Part shown: positions 25,616 to 35,487 of the stretch, piece after piece
Position numbering within the stretch: the stretch's first letter is position 1
Layout of the letters: every line of letters begins with the position of its first letter
NCBI GenBank assembly: GCA_948567375.1
Contig: OX419760.1
Coordinates: forward strand, 7,564,001-7,628,000
Origin: Lunularia cruciata
Lineage: Eukaryota > Streptophyta > Marchantiopsida > Lunulariales > Lunulariaceae
Direction: 5' to 3'
DNA length: 64,000 bases
The notes under the pieces: model-generated
Seen by the model: only the letters and a program-made list of their open reading frames with translations
What the model was told of the DNA's origin: nothing
Databases searched by the model: none
Position numbers and translations under genes: made by a program

Positions 25616-25638
25616 AAACCCTACCCTAGTTTAGGGTA
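25616..25638. promoter_or_regulatory. telo-box-like palindrome
   Basis: AAACCCTACCCTAG followed by TTTAGGGTA. AAACCCTA is the plant telo-box, found in promoters of many growth-related genes and in interstitial telomere remnants. The inverted halves TACCCTA and TAGGGTA are three bases apart. No gene is identified next to it, so the role is open. Confidence 0.4.
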
Positions 25639-27548
25639 TACCCTCCCTTTGTTTGGAGCGGCCCGCCCCCGGGATAAACAATAATGCTCTCCACCCTACG
25701 AGTGAGGACAAAATTTAGTCACCATCTGCGGGGTAATAAGACAAAGAGCAGTTGCAAACAGCGTAAGGTAAGGATGAGGCGAGATGTTCCGTCCTGCCAT
25801 CCCGGAGATCACGTGTGTGTTGGACGGAGCTTTACGTTTGGTCCATTCCCTTCAAGACGTTAGGACCCGACTCCCAGTCGCTAAGTGAAAACCCTCGCAA
25901 CAGTCCACCAACCAACCGTGCTAGAAGGTAAGAAGTGTCAGCGTGTCGGTAAACACTTCAAAGACGTCAGAGTCTGTTTCGAATGGTTAGCCGTTCACTT
26001 GTTTGTACCGGTACTCCCGCTGTGGTACAGTATTTTGTTTAGTTGACCGGTAACCTGTCACACTTAACTCGATCTCATACTTAACTGCTGTGGTTAAGTA
26101 AATTCTAGTGAGATCATGACCCCTAGTTGGGAGGCCTCTAAACCAAGACGGTGTCTTCTTCTTCCCCTTCCTTTCCTATCTTTCCGTTAAGTCCTATCCA
26201 ACCTCCCCACCGCCCCCATCTGCAGAACTGGAGATGAGAATTGAATTTTCATAGCCAACACCATATGTGTCCATCAAAAGAGTTGAAGCTTTTGGCGACT
26301 GTCACGTCAATCTGTTCGTATAGATAAGAATTCCTCTATTGGAAATCAGAAATGATGAGGTGTTCGTAGGCCATTCTTCTTGCAAGATCCAAAGAATGTC
26401 GAGAGACCCAATGCTTTGTAGCTACTACGTTAGAGTAGTCATCCATCGTTCTACAAAACTATCGATCAAAAGTGTCCGTAATTTGTTCCTTCCCGCTTCG
26501 AACTATCTTGTACTTGTACGTGAACGAGTTAGCAGTGAGTTATCTGGTTCTTGCGTCGTGTAGCATGTGAGTTGAGAGAATACCCCAACATTACACAGCA
26601 CATGCGATTCATATTACCATGTGCAATAGGTATATATTATGTCCATAACGTCATCTTTCTTTCACAATGCTGACGGGCAACAAGGAGTTAATTGTCCATC
26701 GAAGTCAACTGTTCATGTCTTCAGGGGAAACAAAGATTTTGTGCATTCGGCGTCGTAGCTTGTTAAAAATAATATGCAGGCAAACTGTAACATCAACCAA
26801 CAGCTGCTGCTTACTCACAGCTTGTCATCTAATCTGCTTCAGATCGTACCTTGAGTAAGTATGTGTGAACACATCGTTAAGGGATGTTTAGTAAATTCTT
26901 ATCATTGATTTGCGTGATATTGGGAACATAATAAACAGGAAAATATATGTGGGTGGGTACTTCGTAGTCATTATGTAAGAGGCTCCACCAATTCGACTTA
27001 CCAACTCTACTCAAGGATTCAATATCAACTGTTCCAATTCCGTATTGGATCAGAATTTGACGGTATGATTTGGAGAGGTAACTACCAGACTGCCAAGTCA
27101 AATCGCACATTAAGATTTTTGCTCACCATGGTTATTTTCAATTACTTGTATTTCACAAACGATCTCGTCGTGAGCGAATCTAGCGAGAGAACACATAAGA
27201 CACGAAATTTGAAAGGCCAATCTCACTCATTTCTATTACACGACGTACACCTTTTCATCTCAAATTCAGTGAAATTCCATCTCATTTTTCACACATTTCT
27301 TCAGTGCGCGAATGGTAAAGTACGAGCTTGAGTCATGAGTGAATGGTTAAAACCCTCTACATTGTACTTAGCTCACGCTTGTGATCGATCGAATTGACTT
27401 ACTAGTAGTCTTGTGATATTGTTTTAAAGTTCTCACACGCCTTCATTTTGAAGAAGTGATACTAGAAAAACAATCATCTTTTGAGGTTTAAACACCAACA
27501 TTTCTAGACAAGACCTTCTGTGTGGTGAATCTTGGGTGTTGTAAAATC

Positions 27549-27619
27549 GAAAAAGGGGACCACTTAGAACACAAGAAGTATGGGAAGACCCATCAAGCCG
27601 TACAAGGGAGAGACAAAAT
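27549..27619 (+). repeat. dispersed repeat core
   Basis: GGGGACCACTTAGAACACA, then GGGAAGACCCATCAAG and TACAAGGGAGAGACAAAA, the same terminal block as at 12724-12800 and 28780-28850. The similarity stops right after AGAGACAAAA. Confidence 0.75.
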
Positions 27620-28779
27620 CCGGATACTACTCTTTCTATTAATAATTATCTGGAATATTATACAACTTGCTGCTGCAGTCATGTAGTTGATATTATTGAT
27701 CATATTATACGAAGTCTTCATCTTGTAATATTTTTTTTAACAACCATTGAGATAAAGGTTAATTAACCCAGTCACGGTGCATGCCATGGGCCTTTATCCT
27801 CGTTCGAATGTCCTTAAAACCTTAGGAATTAAGTTGATGGACTACCGATTGTAAGGTGAGTTTTATTAAGGAGGTAATTTTGGCAGTTCTTTACTAAACT
27901 AAAAAAGTTTCATTGGTGGAGGTGTAAATTAGTAGCAATGGATGAGCAATCAAGGTTGTTATAGAAGTATGTTTTCTGTATGTGTATGTTTTTCTTGTAT
28001 GAAACGAAGTATGTTTTCTGTATTAAGTATAAGATTTCTAATATATGCATCTATTGATGATATTATGAAGGTGTGCACTTTTTTAATGTACTTTGTTTAT
28101 ATCCAGAAGCCTAGGATGAAAATAGGCCAAAATTTCCCATTATTTTGCATTTACATTATCCTCATGTAGTACCAATTTATAGTAATGGATATTTGAAGGT
28201 TCAAACGCTATTAGCTCGGTTGGTGTAGAGCATGCTAATGCCATCCAGATTGCTTATTCAAATAACAGTTAAATCTTCTTGATCTAAATAACCATTAATC
28301 TATTTTAAATCAAATATTTTCAACAGGAAAGTTTAGCCTGCTAAACCCATACCTCTTCCATTTTATTCTTCATACTATCTACCTTTAAATCAGGTCAAAA
28401 AAAATTCATATCCTCTTTGATGAAGTATTCAAAATATTTTTTATATTATATTCAGGTCATATCTTAAATATAATTGAATCAAATATATATTCAGCGAATC
28501 AATTGATAACCACCATTTGGTGAGATCAAACAAGAAGATTACTTCAAATGACCTATGAAAGAAGAACGTGCTTACCACATCAATATAAATCAATATTGAA
28601 AGGACATCTATGTATACAATGCGGACAAGCATTATTGAGTCAAGTTGAAATCAGAGGATGAGGATTGGAAAAGCATTTCCTATCTTGTTGTTTCCTACTG
28701 CACTTACAAAGAATTTAGGAGAATTTTTGCTTTGCTACATCTAAAGTAAAACAAATTGGATATAGAAGATATAAACCAA
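27620..28779. other. AT-rich gene-free DNA
   Basis: No gene recognised apart from the tRNA-like relic at 28203-28275. Confidence 0.45.
28203..28275 (+). pseudogene. tRNA-Ile-like relic or SINE head
   Basis: TATTAGCTCGGTTGGT followed by GTAGAGCAT and GCTAAT resembles the D-arm and anticodon region of nuclear tRNA-Ile(AAU), which reads ATTAGCTCAGTTGGTTAGAGC and then GCTAATAA. A weak T-loop-like ATTCAAAT follows. The acceptor and T stems do not pair, so this is not a working tRNA gene. It may be a decayed tRNA copy or the head of a tRNA-derived SINE. Confidence 0.5.
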
Positions 28780-29288
28780 AGAAAAGGCAACCGTGTATCA
28801 AACACAAAGGATGGGAAGACCTCATCCAACCATACAAGGGAGAGACAAAAGACGTAAAATGGGGCTAGACACCAATAGTATACTTATGAGAAATCTGCCA
28901 TATAGCACCAAATATATCCAAGCTATACAAGTCGTAAGGTCTACAAACTACTAGAACATCCAAAAAAGCATCACCTAGTGTTATTGCTCTCTTATGGATT
29001 GTGCAAACCAATGCTCTTTGTCGAGCAATGGACACAAGTTGTCTAAAGTATGTTACAAAGTATGAGAGTGAGAATGGTATATCTTGACATTTAATTTGAT
29101 AAGCTCTCACACACTCCCTAAAAAATGTGTCAAAATGTTGTGTCCATTGTTCCATATAATTCCAAGGCTAGAGGAATAAAGGGTCAACTTGGCTGCATAC
29201 TCCTATATTTGGAGACCTTGCATGCTTATGCTCTGCTTGTCGCCCATCCAAGGGGATGAGTAATCACTCCCTCCAAAATTTCATCATG
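28780..29288 (-). repeat. unidentified dispersed repeat, copy 2
   Basis: Partner of 12724-13208 in the same orientation. It begins with the shared core (ACACAAAGGATGGGAAGACC) and ends at GATGAGTAATCACTCCCTCC. The sequences on either side of the two copies differ, so the repeat unit is about 490-510 bases. Confidence 0.8.
28865..29155 (-). pseudogene. ORF remnant of unknown family, copy 2
   Basis: A 96-codon minus-strand ORF. Its C-terminal two thirds (SLSYFVTYFRQLVSIARQ, IHKRAITLGDAFLDVLVV, RPYDLYSLDIFG, QISH) match the ORF at 12809-13051. The N-terminus EQWTQHFDTFFRECVRAYQI is also present in the first copy but out of frame there. This copy has the longer open frame. No family is recognised; I see no zinc finger, polymerase box or signal peptide. 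Probably a fragment of a larger transposon gene. Confidence 0.55.
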
Positions 29289-29713
29289 TGTTTATAATCT
29301 GATCATCTCATACAAGTATAAGTTTGCTCTGACACATGTTATCTACAAAGTATACAAGCACTTCCTCCAAGTAATGTATCCACTCTCTCAAGCTACAGAA
29401 AAGACTATATCCTTGATGCTATCATGGGTAGCTATGCTTTGTCCTTCAAAAAGACACCATGTCATATCGACCACTTTTGCATCTAATGTAGAACCACTCA
29501 CAAGTGAATAATAAAGATGTAGACGGTGGTGGACCAAACTTAAGTAGAACCTCATTGTTGTAGAGAAAGTAGCTAGTGCAAGTTAGAATGCCTTAATGCA
29601 CGGTCAAGCTAAGATCCAAGACCTTGCACCATTGCCAAAGAAAGAGCAAAGACGTGCTCTAGTGGCCTGAGGAATGGATTGGTCAACTAAGAGAGAATGT
29701 AGCATATACCAAT
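29289..29713. other. gene-free DNA before element B
   Basis: No recognised coding sequence or repeat edge. The right end is the insertion point of element B (flank CCAAT). Confidence 0.45.
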
Positions 29714-30086
29714 TGTAACAATACAGAGTTAGTAAAAGCTAACAAGTGAGCAAATAGGCCAAATTAGCTAAGTCATCTAAGGATATTCTAGAAGCATCTA
29801 GAAAACTTCTTAGTAGCTTCCAAGTATCAAGTAATATGTATGCCAAGTAGGAACCTTCTAAGAGGAAGCTTCTTTGGAAGTTTCTTGGGTTGCTTAGCTT
29901 GCACTCCAAGAAGATAGTTTCTAGTAAGAAGCTTCCTTGGAATTTTCCCAAAAGCCTTGTATTTTTCTTATAAATACCAAATTCCAAGCTAATGTTAAGC
30001 ATTTGGAGTTTACCTTATTTGAGAGTCTCAATGTGACCTTCCACTATGATCTTCCATTCTCTTATTTCTCTCCTCAATCTTTTATG
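29714..30086 (+). repeat. 5' LTR of element B (family LTR2)
   Basis: Begins TGTAACAATACAGAGTTAG and ends TCTTTTATG, with a TATAAATACC motif near 29971. Shorter (373 bases) than the partner at 41761-42184 because some AAGCTTC modules are missing. Confidence 0.85.
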
Positions 30087-30099
30087 TTGATACCAAAGC
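30087..30099 (+). promoter_or_regulatory. primer-binding site of element B, decayed
   Basis: TTGATACCAAAGC directly after the LTR, aligning with TTAGTATCAAAGC of element A. Initiator tRNA-Met type. Confidence 0.7.
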
Positions 30100-30283
30100 A
30101 AGAATAAGATAGATATAGTTTATGGACCATCAAATCAATTTCCCCCAAACCATTGGAGTTTTCATATCCATGTACTACCCAAGCATTATTTCATGCTTTG
30201 GATAGAATTTTCTGAATACAATCACCTTGTTTGATGAACCATTGATACTTCCAATTGTAACTTATGGAGAGTGGTGAATTTGT

Positions 30284-30286
<3 letters not shown>

Positions 30287-30357
<71 letters not shown>
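30287..30357. repeat. (AT)n microsatellite in the element B leader
   Basis: About 35 alternating AT units, absent from the matching leader position of element A, so it expanded after insertion. Confidence 0.95.
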
Positions 30358-30359
<2 letters not shown>

Positions 30360-30478
30360 AACCTAGATAATTGTAAGTAGTTTGATATTATAATATCAAT
30401 GGCATGATGCTCAAAGTCATCATTACTATACAAGAACAAATTGAGCACCTTACTTTGATTGTTTGAAGACAAAGATCA

Positions 30479-31074
30479 TGTAATGCTCCGAGGATAGGAG
30501 AACTTCCAAGAGAAACACATGAGAACAAACACAAAGCTTCACACTCAATACTTTGATGTCCCAAAGGACCACCTTGTCTTTATTATATAGAAAAGAGGAT
30601 TCTCTCAAAGGAAGCTACACCCTTGGATCATATATATATATATTGGTGACCTATCAATGAGCTCCATTCTTAGATTAGTTGCAAGGATGACATGTTGGTT
30701 CTTGTCCTATTTGGTTCGTCAACCAATTTTGACTAGAGGAAATCTTTAAGGAATCTTTCTATATCGATCTGAAAATTGCATGGATGAAGTATGGTTGGAA
30801 AGATCTTGACAAGACAAACAAGGAGGGAGGTAAGGCCAACCATCTTTCCCTTGGAGGTGGAATCCACTTATTTTTTAGGTCTAATTTATACATTTAGGCC
30901 TCCAAAATTGGCTCTAAAGTTTTTAGGTTGTTTTCAACTCTTGCTTTATAAGTAGAAATATTCTTTTGGTGATATCTATATCTGATCAACTTAGACCATC
31001 ATATATAAAATCCTTCCATATGTTACCAAACTAATTTTCACCTCTAGATAATATGTCTAGCTATTGCTATTATA
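30479..31074 (-). mobile_element. solo LTR, family LTR1, with perfect target duplication
   Basis: 596 bases from TGTAATGCTCCGAGG to GCTATTATA, aligning with the LTR at 39524-40256 minus that copy's internal duplication. It is flanked on both sides by GATCA (30474-30478 and 31075-31079), a perfect five-base target duplication. No internal sequence is left, so it is a solo LTR made by LTR-LTR recombination. It sits in the leader of element B. Strand follows the coding sense of the family's element. Confidence 0.95.
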
Positions 31075-31105
31075 GATCATCAACAACAAACATGTAAAGA
31101 GAACA

Positions 31106-31978
31106 TGTAACAATATGGAGCTTACCAACATCAAGGAGAGAAATAGGAGAATGGAAAATCACATTGGGACACTTGAATGAGGGAAAACTCCAAATGCTTA
31201 GCATGAGCTTTGGCTTTGGTATTTATGTGGAGCATACAAAGCTCTTGAGAAACTTCTCAAGAAGCTTCTTTGAGCCATTTTCTTGGAGTGCAAACCAAGT
31301 TAACCAGGAAGCTTCTCAAGAATCTTCCTTCTAGAAGCCACCTACTTGGCATGCAAGCTAAACTAGTTTGAAGCTTCTAGAAGCTACCTACTTGGGGTGC
31401 AAGCTAAGCTAGCCAAGAAGCTTCCCAAGGAGTTCCTAGATACTATTGGAATATTCTATGCTCTAATTTGGCTTATTTGCTACTTTGTTAGCCTTAAATA
31501 ACTTCATCACTAAATTCTATATTTTTCCATTATTGATGAGTTAATCAAGAATAATAAATTAACAAATGTGCCAAATTAGTTAAGAATATTCTAGAAGCAT
31601 CTAAGAAGCTATTGGCACCTTCCAAATGTTGGGTAATATGCATGCTAAAGAGGAAGCTTCTTGGGAAGCTTCTTGGCTAGCTTAGCTTGCATGCCAAATA
31701 GATAACTTCTTGGGAGGCTTCTTGGTTAGCTTAGCTTGCATGCCAAGTAAGCAGATTCTAGAAGGAAGCTTCTTGGTTAATTTGGCTTGCACTCCAAGCA
31801 AATTGCTTTTAAGAAGCTTCTTGAGAAGCTTCTCAAGAGCTTTGTATATTTCTCTATAAATACCAAAGCCTAAACTTGTGTTAGACATTTGGAGTTTCTT
31901 TCATTCAAGAGTCCCAATAAGATCTTTCATTCCGGTCTTGTATTTGTCTATTTCTCTCCTTGATCTTGGTCTTTTATA
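31106..31978 (+). mobile_element. solo LTR2 in the element B leader, itself interrupted
   Basis: Starts TGTAACAATATGGAG at 31106 and ends CTTTTATA at 31978. The flanks are GAACA (31101-31105) and GAGCA (31979-31983), a four of five match; the uninterrupted leader of element A reads GAGCACC at this place. At 873 bases it is about twice the family length because a reverse-oriented LTR2 copy occupies about 31125-31525. Confidence 0.8.
31125..31525 (-). mobile_element. reverse LTR2 copy nested in an LTR2
   Basis: The minus-strand LTR2 sequence runs from AACATCAAGGAGAGAAATAG, through GCAAGCTAAACTAG and GGTGCAAGCTAAGCTAGCC, to TAAATTCTATATTTTTCC. The first 20 or so bases of the host LTR lie before it and the remainder (from TTGATGAGTTAATC) after it. 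Exact ends and target duplication cannot be resolved because both termini are worn. Confidence 0.65.
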
Positions 31979-32080
31979 GAGCACCATTTGAGAAGGAGAA
32001 AAGTAAATCTGATTTCCAAAGCCCAAGGTATTTATAGGTAAGAATCTCCTAGGTGTAGTGGAGAACTTTGTGTTTCATTA

Positions 32081-32140
32081 CAAATGTTATTTTGAAACTA
32101 CAAATGTTATTTTGAAACTACAAATGTTATTTTGAAATTA
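32081..32140. repeat. three tandem 20-base units
   Basis: CAAATGTTATTTTGAAACTA occurs three times in a row, the third with one change. Lies between leader and gag of element B. Confidence 0.98.
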
Positions 32141-32159
32141 AAAATCATCAAGATTAATG

Positions 32160-32765
32160 GAAATAGATTCTCTTGGATTCAAGCTAATTGGATGGTGTGA
32201 CAAAACTATGGTGATGATTTTGATTGCAATCTCAATGGCGATTTGTTACGCCAACCTCAACATGGGAAGAATTCAATAGTGCAATAATTGAGAGATTCCA
32301 AGCTATAAACATTACACAAGTCACAAAAGATAGATTGGTAGAATTGAAGTAGATTGGTTATGTGAGGAGTTACATCACTCAATTCCATAACACCATAATG
32401 AAAATTCAAGAGATACTAGAAGGTTAAGTTCTAGATTGAGTTGTGAGGAACTTGAAGTCATGCAATAAATTGGAAGTGACCCGGTAAGAGCCCAAACACT
32501 TTGAAGAAGCCATGTTTTTGGTTGAGCAATTTGATTCCTTGGTTGCCACTACTTGGTCTCAACCTCAACCTTCATACAACTTGCTAATACACTTAACACA
32601 AGTAGAGTAACCGACACCAATGGGAATTGATGTTGTCCAATAGAGACCACTAGCACTATAGACAAGGAGAGATTAAAAAAATTGGTGTTTTTTTTAATTA
32701 TTGCCAAATTAGATATCATATCGCTAAATGTCCATTCAAGAATAGATGACCTCAACAAATCATCC
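32160..32765 (+). pseudogene. Gypsy gag pseudogene of element B
   Basis: Capsid debris is readable in shifting frames (TWEEFNSAIIERFQAINIT near 32260-32310, then RSYITQFHNTIMKIQEI near 32365-32415). The zinc knuckle at 32693-32731 reads FNYCQIRYHIAKC: the first Cys of the CCHC box has become Phe (TTT at 32693-32695, one base from TGT), while the other Cys, His and Cys are kept. Non-functional. Confidence 0.75.
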
Positions 32766-32879
32766 AAATGGATTTTGTGGAGTGTGATGATCAAGGAAAC
32801 AAGAAATCATAATAGGAGATATTAAATCAACTATTGAGAACTTGATTAGTTCCAATAGGATTGAAAGTTTAACCTATAT

Positions 32880-35154
32880 AAGTTTACTTCATTTGTAAGG
32901 TATGATACTTGATCGTGGTTATAAGATTTTGGTTAATTTTAGTACTTTAGAGAATTGCATGTCCATGAAATTAGCAAAGGATTTATATATTTTTATCAAG
33001 CCAATATTTAGAAGTGGATTGATGATTGTAGATGGTAGAAAGGGTTTTACATTCTATACCTCATATCCTATTCCAATCAAGATTGGGAAGGAGTATTTGG
33101 AGTATACAAGGTTTGTTGTAGCACCTCTACACTATGATGTCTCTAGGTTTGTCTTGTCTTGAATGTAACAATATGGAGTTTAACAATATAGTAAGTAAGA
33201 CTAAAGAAGTGGAGAATAAGCCAAATTAGCCCAAAATATTCTAGAAGCACCTAGGAAGCTTCTTGTGAAGCTTCCCGACTAGCTTAACTTGCACCTCAAG
33301 CAAGTAGCTTCTAGAAGGAAGCTTCTAGAAGCTTCCAACTAGCCTAGCCTACATGCCAAGTAGGCGGCTTCTAGAAGGAAGCTTCTTGAGAAGCTTCTTG
33401 GTTAACTTGGCTTGCACTCTAAGAAAGTTGTTCAAGGAAGCTTCTTGAGAAGCTACTCAAGGGCCTTGTATGCTACCTATAAATACCAAAGCAAACGCTC
33501 ATGCTAGGCATTTGGATTTTTCACGCATTCAAGTGTCTCAATGTGAGTTTTCATTCTCCTATTTCTCTCCTCGGTCTTGGTCTTTTACATTACACATCAT
33601 AAAGTTCAATTTGATTGGACCCAATGATAAATCCAAGTACAACATCAAGGTAAGAATTTCCAATTAGGTTATTTGGCACCTTTAAGTAAAATACCTAAGA
33701 GTAGTAAGTCCCATGATGAGAAGTTTATTTTAAAGTCCTAGTAGAGTAAGCTTTGGAGGAAATATTCCTATTTTTGTAATCTAGATCAAGCCAATTACAA
33801 GTGGAAGTTGATGAGAGCTAGAAGCCTCATCAAAAAATGATTGATTGGATAGTTTAATAGTTTGCATATGTGTTTCTAGATGATTTTCCAAAGGGGTTAC
33901 CCTTTGATCAAAGTATGCATTTCAAGATTGCCAAGTAGTCTCTTGTGAGTAGACCAATTGATAAGCTCTCACTAAAGGAGTTAGAAGAGCTTGAAATAAC
34001 ACTAGCCAAGTTTTTGAAAAAATATTTCATATGACATATTACATCTCCATGGGAAGTACCAGTACTCTTTTTACCAAAAAAGGATAAAGGACTTTGATTT
34101 TGTATTGACTACCATGGCTTAATAAACAAACCGTGAAGCATGCATATCCCTTGCCTTGAATTGATGACTTGTTGAATCAATTGAGTGGAGCATGATAATT
34201 CTCCAAGTTGGATCTTCAAAGTGACTATTGGAAAATTTCCATTGATAGGGAAGATGTACAAAAGACTACCTTTAACAATGTATTTGCATTTTGAATGGAG
34301 AGTCTTACCTTTTAGGCTCACTAATGCTCCATTATTTTTCATGGATCAGATGCATTGGATGTTGGATGGGCTTTGGATTAGTAAGTGGTGTTGTTCTTGG
34401 ATGATATTTTAATCTTCAACAAGATGGAGATAAAACATAATAATCATATACAAGAAGTCCTAATACAACTACGCCACTTGAAGTTTTACCACAAGAAGTC
34501 AAAGTGTACCTTTTGGCAAAAGAAAGTTATTGTCTTGGGTAAAAAGGTCTCATGAGAAGGAATCAAGATGGAAAATTAGAAAATCAAGGCCATTACCAAT
34601 TGGTCTACTCCAAATGATGTTATAGAAGTGTGGGAATTCAATGGATTGGCAATGTTTCCCAATAGTTCATCCACTATTATGCTTATATGGTAGCATTGTT
34701 GATTGATCTCTTGGGGAAAACACCCCAAGCTTTTAATGGAAAACCAGGCACAAAGAAAAATTCAAGAAATTGAAGCACATGGTGTTTCCACAACCCATCC
34801 TCCAGCCATATGATCCTCAACTACCTTGTGTGTTTGATTTTGATGCTTATAAATTTACCATTAGAGTTGTGTTGCAACAAGAATTTCTAGATGGGTTAAA
34901 TCCTATTGCCTTTATGTGTCTTGTCCACTAAATATCACAAAAAGGAATTAATCTACTTGGGATTGAAAAAATATCAATGGTATATGCCACAAAGGTATGG
35001 AGACATTATCTCTTGGGGAAACAAGTGATCATGCAAACCAATCACAAACCCTTGCTGCAAACCTTAAATTTGGAGCACATGAAGAGTAGACATCATTGGT
35101 GGGAGGAACAACTAAAATTGTTTGACATCAAGCTTGGGTAACCTGGGAGGTTCT
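32880..35154 (+). pseudogene. Gypsy protease-RT-RNase H pseudogene of element B
   Basis: Protease sequence runs to 33163 (RFVVAPLHYDV, LGLSCLE) and resumes at 33595 (HHKVQFDWT) beyond an inserted solo LTR, exactly as the matching motif in element A predicts. The reverse-transcriptase region at about 33960-34450 holds FCIDYHGL, a KLDLQSDYWKISIDREDVQ-like line and the catalytic FLDDI box near 34397. RNase H debris follows (ILQPYDPQLPCVFDFDAYKF near 34800; QTNHKPLLQTL near 35036). It is broken by stops and ends at 35154, where the minus-strand element is inserted. Confidence 0.85.
33164..33589 (+). mobile_element. solo LTR2 inside the protease of element B
   Basis: 426 bases from TGTAACAATATGGAGTTTA to GGTCTTTTACA. 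The five flanking bases are TTGAA on the left and TTACA on the right, a three of five match, degraded. The codons on each side (CTTGAA and CATCAT) are neighbours in the uninterrupted protease motif of element A, so the insertion point is confirmed independently. Its promoter motif TATAAATA is at 33478-33485. Confidence 0.9.
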
Positions 35155-35487
35155 TGTAATACTCCGAGGACAAGAGAAGAGAGAAAACACAGATTGCACA
35201 CTCAAACATTCAATGCCCCAAGGGAGCACCTTCTCTTTATTATATAGACAAAGAGGATCTCCTCCAAGGAAGCTCCACCATAGGATTAGGGACACAGATA
35301 GGTGACATGTTAGCAAGCTCCACCCTTGGATTACTTACTTGGATGGGTGACCTGTTTGGTCTAGGTCCTATCTGGTTGGTCAAACAAGCTTTGACCGGAG
35401 GGAATCTTTTAGGGAATCTTCTTGTAGGAATCTCAGAATCACGTGAGTAAGGTACCATTGGAAAGCTCTCGACGAGACAAAGCAGGA
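35155..35487 (-). repeat. 3' LTR of the young element, truncated
   Basis: Matches 39524-39857 and then stops at GACAAAGCAGG, where sequence encoding the integrase region begins. Short GCAGG homology lies at the junction, followed by two copies of a 30-base unit (GTGGGGAGAGGTTGAAGGAG and the next ten bases). Confidence 0.9.

Larger units (their letters stand above)
23476..27548. other. no supported gene
   Basis: Intermediate GC, no ORF of note and no protein family recognised. Smaller items within it are listed separately: a short tandem duplication at 24224-24299, a dispersed-repeat core at 24707-24800 and a telomere-like palindrome at 25616-25638. The unusually even base composition between 25600 and 26600 might hold a non-coding transcript or an upstream regulatory region, but I can show no specific signal. 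Confidence 0.45.

Noticed and set aside
30191-30472. 93-codon minus-strand ORF with an Ile-Tyr run
   Set aside because: A translation of the (AT)n microsatellite in the element B leader.
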